A stretch of 64,000 nucleotides of DNA from Aliiroseovarius salicola (GCF_027891095.1 NZ_JAQIIO010000001.1:598501-662500), one strand, 5' to 3'. Positions 18,620 to 28,888 are shown, counted from the first letter of the stretch. Program-made: numbers and translations. Notes: a model not told the origin generated them from the sequence alone.

Positions 18620-19539
18620 GATGTGTCCTTCATATCGGCACGGAAAAAACCGGTACAACCTCACTTCAAACATTCTTGGTTGAAAACAAAGCCGCGCTTT
18701 CCAATCAGGGCATTGCCATCAGTTTGGCCCTCGGCGAAGGGAATAACAGGATATTGGCCCTTGCGTTTCAATCTTGTCTGGATGACCTCGCGCGGCGCTT
18801 GCGCCTGTCCGACCTGAACGAGAAATCAGCCCTTTGTGCACCTATTCTTGATGCCTTTTCCGAGGAAGTTGAGCAGGCCAAGGCGCATCACGATGTCTTT
18901 GTCATCAGCTCAGAGCATTTGCATTCGCGCCTGCGCAACGAAACCGAAATTGATGCACTGCATCGCTACCTGTCACCACTGTTCAGTTCCATTGATGTAC
19001 ACGCCTATCTTCGACAACAGGCCAGATTGGCCCAAAGTAACTATTCCACCTGGATTGAAGGGGGGGGAGGGGCGGATGACCTTGCAACATTTACAAAAGA
19101 TGCCCAGCCGGGAAATCCCTATTACGACTACTCGCTTCTGGCAAAGCTATGGACTGGCGTGTTTGGTGAAAACGCATTTCATCCACGTCTTTATCAGCGT
19201 CAAAACCTTTTGGGTGGAGATGTGAGACAGGATTTTTTAACGCACGCTCTGAATTTGGATCACCATCAGGGGTTTGGTTTTAGGACGGTCGAAAGTAATC
19301 CGTCACTTGGGGCTTTGGGGATTACTTTTGGGCGCGGAGTTAACTTGGTCCTGCCGCAATTTCTGTTTGGTCGCCGCAATCGGGCAAGAGACGCGATCAT
19401 GCGCTCTTTTGTGCTTTCTGGCCTTGGTAAGCTCGGGCCGCAGAACCCGAGCAAACTCGACGACATTCAGGTGCGATTTCAGCGGGTAAACGGAGAGCTG
19501 ACACGACGTTACCCTTGGCTTTCTGAAGGGTTTAACTGA
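18616..19539 (+). CDS. Sulfotransferase-like P-loop protein
   Basis: 307 aa. The N-terminus is LHIGTEKTGTTSLQTFL (residues 5-21), the 5'-phosphosulfate-binding loop of bacterial sulfotransferase-like proteins, followed by VFVISSEHLHSRL (about residues 95-107). Such enzymes move sulfate from PAPS to a sugar hydroxyl. The gene overlaps the polymerase gene as ATGA, so it is coupled to the polymer operon and likely modifies that polymer. The real start is the ATG at 18616; longer frames run back over the polymerase gene. Enzyme activity is inferred. Confidence 0.78.
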   Translation: MRCVLHIGTEKTGTTSLQTFLVENKAALSNQGIAISLALGEGNNRILALAFQSCLDDLARRLRLSDLNEKSALCAPILDAFSEEVEQAKAHHDVFVISSEHLHSRLRNETEIDALHRYLSPLFSSIDVHAYLRQQARLAQSNYSTWIEGGGGADDLATFTKDAQPGNPYYDYSLLAKLWTGVFGENAFHPRLYQRQNLLGGDVRQDFLTHALNLDHHQGFGFRTVESNPSLGALGITFGRGVNLVLPQFLFGRRNRARDAIMRSFVLSGLGKLGPQNPSKLDDIQVRFQRVNGELTRRYPWLSEGFN

Positions 19540-19625
19540 GGCGGTGAAACTTTTGGAGAAGACAGAATCCCTCCGCTGGATCTCACCGCATCTGCCGATT
19601 TCGCAATAGCAATCTCATCCATCCG

Positions 19626-20561
19626 TTACAGGATTGTCAGCCGTTTCACATGTGGCCGATCCAGAGTGGCGGGCCACCATCCATTGCCCAGCACCTGCTC
19701 AGTCAGGATCGTTCTTGTACCATCATCATAGGTGATCTGCACATCGTAGACCCCGCTGACACCCTGAATGCCCGCAATATCTGCGGCGCGATTCACGCCT
19801 GTGCTTGTGGTTGGGATGTGTGAACTGGGGGAGCTTCCCGCTTCGATCTGAGCACCCCAAAGCACCAGCTGTTCTCCACCAACAAAAGATTTGCTACCGT
19901 TGATGCCTGATGCCGGGCCAACGGCAAACAAGCCGTTTGCAGCAGGCGACAGTGTGCCGTAGAGCCGAGCCACTTCGCTACTAATAAGTTCAATTCCGAC
20001 GTCGCTCCAGCTTGTGTTGATCTGGGACGCTCCAGTCTGAAGATCAAAGGCCACACCGGCAGGTCCGTTGCCGAAACCGTAGAACATGACATAGCGATGC
20101 AAATCGCGACGGCAGAATACGCTGATCGTGTGGGCCTGGCCCAATGACAGGGATGCGCTTCGTGACAGAAAACAGTCATTTACGCCTGAATTAACGGTGA
20201 TCAGCCGCGCGCCTAAACCATCCGGTGTGAGAGGGGCGCTGGTGTTGGTGGCGCCACTAATGGTCCAAATGGCCCCAAGATCTGATGGGGCAATCAGGTT
20301 GGTCGAGCTGTGCTCAATCAGCAAACCGCGCGGTTGGCCATCTGCCCCATGGTCGAACCGTGGCGTATCAATTGCTGCGGTTTGGGCTTGCCCTGATGCG
20401 TCGTGAAACCCTGCTGTTGAAGCGCGGGAAAATGTCAGCACTGAAGACAGCGCAACAGATGAACCATTCTGACGATAGGTTTGGGCCGCGAAATTGAGAT
20501 CGAGCAGCGCCGAAGGTTTGACCCTCGGCGCACAGATGGAAGTAAGAAGTCCGATTTCCAT
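19626..20561 (-). CDS. ghsB: GTA head-spike fibre protein, GhsB-like
   Basis: 311 aa. The N-terminal part after residue 20 has the phage spike/tail-fibre type stretch LDLNF..LTFSRASTAGFHDASG..PRFDHG..RGLLIEHSSTNLI, followed by a beta-sandwich-like region of carbohydrate-binding character, and a C-terminal YDVQITYDDGT module. The gene directly follows a spike base gene of the rcc01079 family with a TGATG overlap, matching the ghsA-ghsB pair (rcc01079-rcc01080) of Rhodobacter capsulatus, whose products form spikes on the gene transfer agent head that bind capsule. ATG at 20561 chosen; the TTG one codon earlier is ignored. The symbol is assigned by family and arrangement. Confidence 0.75.
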   Translation of the reverse strand: MEIGLLTSICAPRVKPSALLDLNFAAQTYRQNGSSVALSSVLTFSRASTAGFHDASGQAQTAAIDTPRFDHGADGQPRGLLIEHSSTNLIAPSDLGAIWTISGATNTSAPLTPDGLGARLITVNSGVNDCFLSRSASLSLGQAHTISVFCRRDLHRYVMFYGFGNGPAGVAFDLQTGASQINTSWSDVGIELISSEVARLYGTLSPAANGLFAVGPASGINGSKSFVGGEQLVLWGAQIEAGSSPSSHIPTTSTGVNRAADIAGIQGVSGVYDVQITYDDGTRTILTEQVLGNGWWPATLDRPHVKRLTIL

Positions 20562-20830
20562 CAATAGATACCCACGATATCTGTTGCGGTGGATCCGGTG
20601 GCATAGACGCGCTTGACGCGCAGCGGGTGAACCACGCCACCAATCAGATTGGTGAATGTTACAGGCGTGTCGTCCCCCTGAAGGACAATCTGAACCGTGC
20701 TGGTTTCACCAAGATATAGTCCACGGGTCACGACCGGGAGGTCATTCGCGTCGTCGGGAGTAACGGAAAAGGCGTTGCTGGCGGGTGAAGTGATCCCTGC
20801 GGAACGGCGCTTGAAAGTGTCGAGTGTCAT
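20561..20830 (-). CDS. ghsA: GTA head-spike base protein, GhsA-like (rcc01079 family)
   Basis: 89 aa, no signal or membrane segment. The pattern TPDDANDLPVVTRGLYLGETSTVQIVLQGDDTPVTFTNLIGG..PLRVKRVYATGSTATDIVGIY is that of the spike base family named after R. capsulatus Rcc01079; these small beta proteins attach the fibre to the GTA capsid. The fibre gene follows with overlapping stop and start. No other capsid or tail gene is present in this window, so the main GTA cluster must lie elsewhere, as in R. capsulatus. Confidence 0.8.
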   Translation of the reverse strand: MTLDTFKRRSAGITSPASNAFSVTPDDANDLPVVTRGLYLGETSTVQIVLQGDDTPVTFTNLIGGVVHPLRVKRVYATGSTATDIVGIY

Positions 20831-20966
20831 GTTTGGCTCCGATATTTGAGCGTGATTGGAGTGCAGGGGCAGACACTAGAGCCCGTATCTTAATCAGCGC
20901 ATAGTGCAGCGCGTGGGGAGTTCACGTTTGATTAATTGGAGGGTTTCAGAATGGCCGGAAGCAGCT

Positions 20967-22094
20967 TTAGGCAAGTTTTTCGTAGATGGCCGACGTGGCC
21001 ATAGCAACCTCATCCCAGCTTTGTGACGCTACCCGGTTCGCGCCACTCTTCCGTGCGTGTTCAACCCAATCCGCGCCATCCGCAATTGCCCGCAAACCCT
21101 CTGCGAGGGCATCTGGTGAGAATGTTGGGAATAACTGCTGAGGGGTGACAGCCAGTTCGGTCATTGAGCTATTGTTGGCAATCATCACTGGGGTGTCCAC
21201 AGCGTAACCCTCATAGATCGGAATGCCGAAGCCTTCATATTCTGATGCCATCACAACCGCTTGTGCATGGGCCAGCACCTGCCATTTTCGGGCCTCATCC
21301 ACTGGACCGAGATAAGTAAATCGATCCCCGAGGATTGAGGTGATCTCTGTCAAAATACGGTCTGCGTCGAAGTTCATCCGCCCGGCAATCACCATTTGCC
21401 ATCCGCTGCCTTTGGGAAAGGCCTGGTCAAATCCCCGCGCCATTGTCACGAGGTTTTTGCGAGGCTCCACATTGCCAACAAAGCCCACAAACGGGCGCTG
21501 GGCGAGAGTATCATCCGGCTTCAAGCGCTGCGCAACAGGTCGGTTGAGGATTGAAGCGTCAACACCATTTCCTATGACGCTGATGCGATTTTCCGCTTCC
21601 GGATAGAAATCAAGAATGCGCTGTCGGGTAAACTCTGACACGGCAATTATGTGATCTGCCTCACGAGCTTGCCGGTGAAAATTGCGCTTGGAATATATAA
21701 CATTGCGGCGCGAGAAAAATTCGGGGCGATCCAAGGGAATGATATCATGGATTGTGGCAAGCTTGGGTTTGCCGTGGCGGGTTCCAAGATTTGCAAAATA
21801 GGTTTCGTGAAGGATGTCGTGCTGACCTGGGATCAAGAGGCTTTGCAAGCGCGGCAGATATTCGAGTAGCGCGTTTTGAATGCGGCGGTCCCCGGCAAAA
21901 ATGCGTGAAGAGATCTGTGTGTCAGATGTTGGCAGAAGAGAGACAAAGCTGTTCTTCCCCCTTTGTGTCTGGACGAAGTGGTCGAATTCTTGTCGTGCAA
22001 GCCGCGTCAGCGCTTCAGACAGACCAAGGCAATAACGTGCAACACCGCTGATCGGGTCTCGAACCGGGCGGCAGTCGAGCAGCACCCGGGTCAT
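20967..22094 (-). CDS. Glycosyltransferase family 4
   Basis: 375 aa, GT-B fold. The N-terminal domain has DPISGVARYCLGLSEAL and a HEL-like DILHETYF region with IHDIIPLDRPEFF; the C-terminal GT1/GT4 domain has GFVGNVEPRKNL, YLGPV, and the donor-binding SEYEGFGIPIYEGYA motif with the paired glutamates of retaining GT4 enzymes. Cytoplasmic; adds a sugar to the growing lipid-linked unit. It overlaps the upstream acyltransferase gene as ATGA. Donor and linkage not predictable. Confidence 0.9.
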   Translation of the reverse strand: MTRVLLDCRPVRDPISGVARYCLGLSEALTRLARQEFDHFVQTQRGKNSFVSLLPTSDTQISSRIFAGDRRIQNALLEYLPRLQSLLIPGQHDILHETYFANLGTRHGKPKLATIHDIIPLDRPEFFSRRNVIYSKRNFHRQAREADHIIAVSEFTRQRILDFYPEAENRISVIGNGVDASILNRPVAQRLKPDDTLAQRPFVGFVGNVEPRKNLVTMARGFDQAFPKGSGWQMVIAGRMNFDADRILTEITSILGDRFTYLGPVDEARKWQVLAHAQAVVMASEYEGFGIPIYEGYAVDTPVMIANNSSMTELAVTPQQLFPTFSPDALAEGLRAIADGADWVEHARKSGANRVASQSWDEVAMATSAIYEKLA

Positions 22095-22783
22095 GAAGAA
22101 CCGCCATCTGTTCGGGGAGGTGTGATTGTGCGAGTTTCTCGTGCTGGCACACCTGTCGCCACCATCCCCGCCGCGATGGAGCGTGTTACCACAGCCCCGG
22201 CACCAATGACCGCCTTGTCGCCGATGACCACACCATCAAGAATGGTGACATTATTGCCGATCCATACATTCTCGCCAATCGTGATCCCGACCCGTTCAGT
22301 TGTGCCATCGGTAAAAGACCCATCATTGCCCAAGCTATGCTGCTCAGCCGACAGGCGCAGCCCAGCACCAATTTGCGTGCCCGCCCCGATCCGCACCATC
22401 CCACCCACTCCGATCGACGCATGAGGACCGATATAGGCGCGTTCCCCTATCTCGAGCCCCTCTCCCATCTCACCAAGCCCACTGCGGCATTGCACCCAGC
22501 AAAACTCGCGCAAAGTTGCGCCGTGCGCGATTTTCACGCCGCGATGTGATGAAGCATCCAGATATGAATGGTGGCCGATGGCTGCCCCGGGCGCGAGGTG
22601 GATCTGAGATTTTGCGATCAATACGACCCCGCGTCCCAGAAAAACCAACCGACCGCGCCGGATGCCGTAGAGCAGCAATCCGCGGATCGCGGAACCTCCT
22701 GCTTTGCTGACAAGGTATCGCAGGTCTTTTAGAGACAGCGTATATTCGCGCCCGGTCAGGAATTTGATGATGTTGGAGATCAA
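22091..22783 (-). CDS. Hexapeptide-repeat acyltransferase
   Basis: 230 aa left-handed beta-helix protein with repeated [LIV]-G-x4 hexapeptides from about residue 60 to 215 (IGHHSYLD, IGERAYIGPHASIGVGG, IGENVWIGNNVTILDG, IGDKAVIGAGAVVTRSI), ending GVPAR, the LbetaH signature of WcaF/WbbJ-type O-acetyltransferases. Likely acetylates a sugar of the polymer. The apparent start is TTG at 22783 with no clear ribosome site; the frame stays open further upstream, so the start is uncertain. Its stop overlaps the ATG of the GT4 gene. Confidence 0.85.
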   Translation of the reverse strand: MISNIIKFLTGREYTLSLKDLRYLVSKAGGSAIRGLLLYGIRRGRLVFLGRGVVLIAKSQIHLAPGAAIGHHSYLDASSHRGVKIAHGATLREFCWVQCRSGLGEMGEGLEIGERAYIGPHASIGVGGMVRIGAGTQIGAGLRLSAEQHSLGNDGSFTDGTTERVGITIGENVWIGNNVTILDGVVIGDKAVIGAGAVVTRSIAAGMVATGVPARETRTITPPRTDGGSS

Positions 22784-22826
22784 AGCACCACCATAGGAAG
22801 AGTAATTGTCCAGTAGCTTAGGTGGT

Positions 22827-22857
22827 AAAACTTGATATTACAAGTAAATCAAGTTTT
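22827..22857. promoter_or_regulatory. Perfect 10-bp inverted repeat in divergent promoter region
   Basis: AAAACTTGAT, 11 bases, ATCAAGTTTT. It lies between the divergent acyltransferase and GT2 genes, upstream of the promoter at 22869, so it could be an operator. AT-rich sequence lowers the weight of the match. Confidence 0.4.
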
Positions 22858-22868
22858 AATCCAGTAAG

Positions 22869-22896
22869 TTGACTTGATGCATAAAACAACTATACA
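22869..22896 (+). promoter_or_regulatory. Candidate sigma-70-type promoter of the GT2 gene
   Basis: TTGACT (22869-22874), 16-base spacer, TATACA (22891-22896). It would start transcription about 85 bases before the GT2 gene. Good -35, moderate -10. Confidence 0.45.
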
Positions 22897-22987
22897 TTGT
22901 GTCTGCGGTGGTTTTAAGCTCCTCTGTTATCATTGGACTCATCGCTCACATACGCCCCAAATACAGTGGGGTTAGCTGAGGCATCAA

Positions 22988-23896
22988 ATGGTTGCTTTGA
23001 TAATTCCTGTTCTGAATGGTGGCGTGGTTTTCGAGGATTGTTTGGCTGCAATTGGCGGCCAGACACTACGCTTTAATACAAAACTTGTGTTGGATAGTGG
23101 GTCGTCGGACGGATCACGCGATCTTGCTTTAAAGCATGGGTTTGAAGTCTGGGATGTGCCGCATGGAACGTTCAATCACGGGGGCACCAGATCACTTGCC
23201 GCCTCTAAGGTCAAAGACGATATTCTGCTGTTCCTCACCCAAGATGCGGTTTTGAATGAACCTGAGGCGGCTGCCAAGCTTGTTGCGGCATTCGAGGCCT
23301 CAAATATCGCCGCAGCATTTGGTCGACAGTTGCCACACCATGATGCAGATGACATTGCAACCCATGCCCGCTTGAGAAGTTATGGGACGGATTCCTATGT
23401 GACGTCGATAACATCCTCATATCCGGCGGGAATTCGTAAATGCTTTCTGTCGAACTCCTTTGCAGCTTATCGAAGGGAGGCGCTGCAAGGTATCGGTGGG
23501 TTTCCCTCGAATGTGATCCTCGCGGAAGACATGTTCGTGGCAGCACGGCTTTTACAGGCTGGCTGGTCGGTTGCATACGTCGCAGAAGCACGCGCGCGCC
23601 ATTCGCACAATTACACGATCCGGGAAGAGTTCCGCCGGTATTTCGATACGGGGGTCTTTCAGAAACAGCAGGCGTGGATCCTTGAAGAATTTGGGCGCCC
23701 AGAAGGTGAAGGTGTGCGTGTCGCCCTTGATCAGGTTCGCTACTTGTGGCGGCAGAACCGATGGGGACAGATACCCAGATCTCTTGCTGTCAGTAGCGTG
23801 AAATACTTCGGGTACAAATTGGGATTGCGACATGATCGGCTGGGTCAGGATGTGTCCCGTCGCTTAGCCATGCACAAGAGGTATTTCGCCGAATAG
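22988..23896 (+). CDS. Glycosyltransferase family 2, rhamnosyltransferase-like
   Basis: 302 aa GT-A enzyme. N-terminal nucleotide-binding IIPVLNGG, DSGSSDGS acid motif, then FNHGGTRSLA and LLFLTQDAVLNEP, the pattern seen in bacterial rhamnosyltransferases (the HG and QDA elements), and later AEDMFVAARLLQAGW as the catalytic ED region. Rhamnose as donor fits the dTDP-rhamnose genes 3 kb away, but is inferred. It is the only plus-strand gene between 20 and 29 kb and has its own promoter region; its stop lies 5 bases from the end of the convergent GT4 gene. Confidence 0.88.
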   Translation: MVALIIPVLNGGVVFEDCLAAIGGQTLRFNTKLVLDSGSSDGSRDLALKHGFEVWDVPHGTFNHGGTRSLAASKVKDDILLFLTQDAVLNEPEAAAKLVAAFEASNIAAAFGRQLPHHDADDIATHARLRSYGTDSYVTSITSSYPAGIRKCFLSNSFAAYRREALQGIGGFPSNVILAEDMFVAARLLQAGWSVAYVAEARARHSHNYTIREEFRRYFDTGVFQKQQAWILEEFGRPEGEGVRVALDQVRYLWRQNRWGQIPRSLAVSSVKYFGYKLGLRHDRLGQDVSRRLAMHKRYFAE

Positions 23897-23901
23897 AGCT
23901 G

Positions 23902-25002
23902 TTAGGAGCGCATATTGCGAAGGATGGCCCGCGCCTCGTCCGCAGTAACATCGAACTCCGAAAGGAATGAGACGGCATCGTCTTCCGCTGCATTTTGTAA
24001 CCTCTGCGCATGGGAGTGCATCTGATCGGGAAGGTGGTTTCTTGCGTTCACCACATCTTTCATACGCTCATGCAGGCTGGGCAGGTCGCTGCTGAGATCC
24101 ATGGTCATCAACCACTGATCTGAAATCAGGCGGGAGCGAATGCAGCCGCGGTCAGGTGCAAACACCGCAGCACCCGCGCTATAGGCTTCCAGCAACACCA
24201 ACGGGTCAGCCTCATCAACCAATTTGGTCGGCAATATCAAAAGATCGATTTCTTCGAAAAAAGACTGCTTTTTCGTTCCTGATATGGGGCCAAGCCAGCG
24301 GATACGTCCGTCGCTCCGGTCCACGGCTACCTCAACCTCATGGCGCAACTCCGCGTCCGGGATAGGGCCTGCAAGGACCAACTTGCCGCGCCCACCTTGT
24401 GCAATGTAATCCTTCCAAAGTTCCAGAAGATATGGTGCGCCCTTATCCGCCGTAATTACGCTCAAATGCCCGGCCACGGGGGCGCCTTCGCGGCGAGGCG
24501 GGACGGCAGCGGTGGGATGTGAGAATAGGGCGGCGTTCGGCAGACACAAAAAACGCTCTCGGGAATTCACACGATAAAGAGCCTGATATTGGTCGCGCAT
24601 TTTTTCACTGAGCAGAATATGGGTGGCATAGCCGTCGGACAGGCTTCCAAGCAGTTTCAATGCGGGCAATGGCCCTAGAGCGATTGCGCGATAACTATGA
24701 TGGTGGGTGTAAAACCGTATACGCCTCAGACGCAGCGCAAGTGCGGTGGGAAGGAAAAACCAAATGCCATTCTGACCGGGCAGAGAGCTGTACACGATAT
24801 CTCCGTTGCGCAGGCCAACCAGCAGGAGAAGTGGATTCAGAATAGCGCGCCAGATCTTACCAAATGTGCTCCCGCCTAAAGGAAGACGGATGAGAGCGCC
24901 GATTTGCGACAGGCCAGAAGCCATGCGTTCATTGTAGATGGATTGACCATGCATGGGTGGAGGGCATTGGCCGATAAACCAAATCCGTTTGCGTCTGCTC
25001 AA
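23902..25002 (-). CDS. Glycosyltransferase family 4 (TTG start)
   Basis: 366 aa, GT-B fold. N-terminus IWFIGQCPPPMHGQSIYN with the GQ loop of GT4 acceptor domains; middle YTHHHSYR and LLSEKM; C-terminal PEP-like GAPYLLELW, WLGPISGTKKQSFFEEIDLLILPTK and the donor site EADPLVLLEAYSAG. The frame is open far upstream, but that stretch lies over the acyltransferase gene and reads as no known protein. The likely start is TTG at 25002, which overlaps the upstream TGA and has GGAGGG 4 bases before it. Last gene of the rfbC-B-D-A operon. Confidence 0.85.
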   Translation of the reverse strand: MSRRKRIWFIGQCPPPMHGQSIYNERMASGLSQIGALIRLPLGGSTFGKIWRAILNPLLLLVGLRNGDIVYSSLPGQNGIWFFLPTALALRLRRIRFYTHHHSYRAIALGPLPALKLLGSLSDGYATHILLSEKMRDQYQALYRVNSRERFLCLPNAALFSHPTAAVPPRREGAPVAGHLSVITADKGAPYLLELWKDYIAQGGRGKLVLAGPIPDAELRHEVEVAVDRSDGRIRWLGPISGTKKQSFFEEIDLLILPTKLVDEADPLVLLEAYSAGAAVFAPDRGCIRSRLISDQWLMTMDLSSDLPSLHERMKDVVNARNHLPDQMHSHAQRLQNAAEDDAVSFLSEFDVTADEARAILRNMRS

Positions 25003-26093
25003 CGTACCCTCCGTTCGACCCCGGTGAAAATCCGTTCGGGAACAGCCGTGAGCGCTTTGCGGGCCGGCCGTTCGATCCACAGATATCCCCAGTAGCTGAG
25101 ACCAAAGATCGTGGCGTAACTGAGCAAACTCATACCTAGGAGCACTGGCAGATTGCCGGGCATCAACTTGTCTGCGATTACATTCATAAACACCAGGATG
25201 ATCACGCGATGCCAGATGTAGATGGCATAGGTCAGCTGTCCAAGTGGCGCGCCTATCGCCACCAAAACGCTCACGTTGCCATGATGGTCTGATGTCACGG
25301 CAACGACAAACAGCACCAGGATCGTCAGCATCGTGACCCAACTCGGAATGGGAAGGCACATTTCAATAAAAACGAGCGCTGACAATCCCAGCATCACGTA
25401 CCCTCTATCCTTCAGATCAGGCAGCCGATCCCGAATGCGATAAAGAAAAACGCCAATCGGAAAACTGACCAATCCTCTTAGCAAATGCGGCAGATGCCCC
25501 CATTCCTTGTATTCCGGCAGCAGAAAAGCGGCGGTCAGTGTGAAGAGAAGGCAAACTGTCCCAATCCAGATGGGCCCGAGCATTGCGAGTGACGCAATGA
25601 GTGGGAACAAGATGTACAGCCCCATTTCAATGCTGATTGACCATGTCACCCCATTGAACATGTATGGGGAGCCGCAGTCGAAATATTCCTGAACCAATAG
25701 TGCTGTCTGGGTGATGCATCCCGGTGCAAATGATGGTGCCGTTGCGCTTTCCCCGCGTGTCAGAAGCACAGCCCAGACCACGATGTTGACGGCAAGTACC
25801 ACCAGGTGAAGCGGATAGATCCGGGCGATCCGTCGCCACATGAAATCTGCAAAGCGACGCAGGTTGCTTATCCGTCCTGCGTAGACATAGGCGAGAACAA
25901 AGCCTGAGATCATGAAAAACAGATCGACATAAAGCCCAAACCCCTGTTGGGCGATGATCAAGGCACGTTGCTCGGGTGGAAAGAAGAACTCATTGGAGTG
26001 ATAGACGACAATTCCGACGCTTGCCACAAAGCGCAGAAAATCGAGATTTCTCAAAGCATCAGTCTCGGTTTGCAATCCGATCAAGCGCGCCAT
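24999..26093 (-). CDS. Acyltransferase 3 family membrane O-acyltransferase
   Basis: 364 aa integral membrane protein with about ten helices. N-terminal NLDFLRFVASVGIVVYHSNEFF carries the conserved R..A...VV..H of the acyltransferase 3 family (OafA, ExoZ, NodX), and FFMISGFVLAYVYAGR follows. These move acyl groups, usually acetyl or succinyl, onto periplasmic or lipid-linked sugars. It lies 16 bases after rfbA and is coupled to the following glycosyltransferase. Acyl group unknown. Confidence 0.88.
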   Translation of the reverse strand: MARLIGLQTETDALRNLDFLRFVASVGIVVYHSNEFFFPPEQRALIIAQQGFGLYVDLFFMISGFVLAYVYAGRISNLRRFADFMWRRIARIYPLHLVVLAVNIVVWAVLLTRGESATAPSFAPGCITQTALLVQEYFDCGSPYMFNGVTWSISIEMGLYILFPLIASLAMLGPIWIGTVCLLFTLTAAFLLPEYKEWGHLPHLLRGLVSFPIGVFLYRIRDRLPDLKDRGYVMLGLSALVFIEMCLPIPSWVTMLTILVLFVVAVTSDHHGNVSVLVAIGAPLGQLTYAIYIWHRVIILVFMNVIADKLMPGNLPVLLGMSLLSYATIFGLSYWGYLWIERPARKALTAVPERIFTGVERRVR

Positions 26094-26109
26094 GACCTAC
26101 CCAAACCCT

Positions 26110-26987
<878 letters not shown>

Positions 26988-26991
<4 letters not shown>

Positions 26992-27842
26992 GTGGCGCTC
27001 CCCTTCAAATCCGCAATCATACCAACCAATGCCTGCTGCCAGTCGGGACGGTTTATCCCAAAAACCTGCTGGGTCCGGGAACAATCCAGGCGGCTGCTCA
27101 GTGGACGTTTGGCTGGAGTTGGAAATTCGCTGCTTGGAATGTCATTTACCGCAACAGTTTTATCTGCACTGGAAAAGATGGCGCGGGCAAAATCTGCCCA
27201 GCTGACATCAGGCGCACCGGTAAAATGGTAGGTACCGGATTTCTCAGGTGCAGTGATCAGTTGATCTGCAATTTTCACACATGCTTCCGCAATTGCGCTT
27301 GCCGGTGTCGGACCTCCGATTTGATCGGCCACGACGTTCAGGTGATCCCGTGTCTTGGAAAGACGCAGCATAGTCTTGGCAAAGTTGTTGCCATGGCAGG
27401 AAAACACCCAGGATGTACGGAGGATCACATGGGTTGCGCCGGTTTCACGTATTCCGACTTCGGCGGCCAGTTTGCTTTGGCCATAGACGCCAAGGGGTTG
27501 GGTCGGGGAGTTTGGTGTGAATGGAGTGTGGCCTCGCCCGTCAAACACATAGTCGGTGGAAATCTGAATAAGCGGGATGCCAAGATCCTTGCAGGCCTCT
27601 GCCATTTCGACAGGAGCCGCACCATTGACCTGATGGGCAAGGTCGTCCTCCTCCTCGGCCCGGTCTACAGCGGTGAAGGCCGCTGCATTGATCACAGCGC
27701 TGGGCTTGGTGGATTGAATCGCGGCGCGACAAGCACCCGGTATTGAAAGATCTGCCTGCTCGCGCTCCAGACAGATTGCGTCAGGCAGGTACGTCGCGAT
27801 CTCACGCGCAACCTGACCGGTTTTGCCAAACACCAGGATCAT
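26988..27842 (-). CDS. rfbD: dTDP-4-dehydrorhamnose reductase
   Basis: 284 aa NADPH-dependent short-chain reductase, last step to dTDP-L-rhamnose. Seen: [15 protein letters not shown] dinucleotide-binding loop, [30 protein letters not shown] (catalytic Tyr and Lys), [18 protein letters not shown]. Start at 27842, ATGA overlap with rfbB. Confidence 0.96.
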
Positions 27843-28888
27843 GAAGATACTCCTAGCCGTTTGCTGACATCGTGGCGAGAGAGCAGTTTTCTCCACCAAT
27901 CCTCATTGGTCAGATACCAGTCCACGGTCTTCTTCAGACCCTCTTCGACTGTTACCGAAGGACGCCAACCCAGTTCATTGCGAATACGCGACGGATCGAT
28001 GGAATAACGGGCATCATGTCCGGGACGATCGGGGACGAATTCGATCTGATCCATGTAGTGACCAGAAACTTTCGGGCGCATTTGATCCAGTATCGCGCAG
28101 AGGGAATGCACCAATTCCAGATTGGTACGCTCATTCTCGCCGCCAATGGCATATGTGCGCCCCAGCGCACCCTTTTCAGCAACCAGCAAAAGCGCTTCGG
28201 CATGATCTTCGACAAAAAGCCAGTCGCGGATATTAGAACCGTCCCCGTAGATCGGCAGTGGCTTGCCTTCAATGGCGTTGATGATGGTCAGCGGTATGAG
28301 TTTTTCCGGGAAATGATAGGGACCGTAATTGTTCGAGCAATTGGTCAGAACCACCGGAAGCCCGTAGGTTTCATGCCACGCACGAACCAAATGATCCGAG
28401 GCCGCTTTTGAGGCGGAATAGGGACTGCGCGGGTCGTAAGACGTGGTTTCTGTAAATCGCTGTTCGGGGTTCTGAGGAAGCGACCCGAACACCTCGTCGG
28501 TGGATATGTGGTGAAACCTGAAAGATGCCGGTCGATCCTTCCCAACCCAATAGGCACGTGCCGCCTCAAGCAGGTTGAAAGTTCCCGTGACATTGGTTTC
28601 GATGAAATCCGATGGCCCGTCGATCGACCGATCCACGTGGCTTTCGGCTGCCAGATGCATGATGATGTCGGGTTGATGTTGTACGAGAATTCTGTCCAGA
28701 GCGGCGCGGTTGCGAATATCGGCATGTTCAAAATGATAAAGCGGATCGTGTTCAACGCTGGCCACGTTTTCCAGACAGGCTGCATAGGTCAACGCATCTA
28801 GGTTGATGACGCCATGCCCTCGCGCCACAGCCTTTCGCATAACCGCAGACCCAATGAATCCTGCGCCCCCTGTGATCAAAACCTTCAT
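27839..28888 (-). CDS. rfbB: dTDP-glucose 4,6-dehydratase
   Basis: 349 aa extended short-chain dehydrogenase with bound NAD. Seen: [42 protein letters not shown] (with the Asp-Glu pair of the dehydratase), catalytic [31 protein letters not shown]. It turns dTDP-glucose into the 4-keto-6-deoxy sugar. Overlaps both rfbC and rfbD by 4 bases. Confidence 0.96.
   Translation of the reverse strand: MKVLITGGAGFIGSAVMRKAVARGHGVINLDALTYAACLENVASVEHDPLYHFEHADIRNRAALDRILVQHQPDIIMHLAAESHVDRSIDGPSDFIETNVTGTFNLLEAARAYWVGKDRPASFRFHHISTDEVFGSLPQNPEQRFTETTSYDPRSPYSASKAASDHLVRAWHETYGLPVVLTNCSNNYGPYHFPEKLIPLTIINAIEGKPLPIYGDGSNIRDWLFVEDHAEALLLVAEKGALGRTYAIGGENERTNLELVHSLCAILDQMRPKVSGHYMDQIEFVPDRPGHDARYSIDPSRIRNELGWRPSVTVEEGLKKTVDWYLTNEDWWRKLLSRHDVSKRLGVSS

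Noticed and set aside
19541-19589. GCGGTGA / TCACCGC inverted repeat between convergent genes as terminator
   Set aside because: The loop is 35 bases and there is no T-run.
19626-20830. Prophage remnant
   Set aside because: Only spike-type genes are present, with intact overlapping frames, no integrase, no attachment repeat and no other phage gene.
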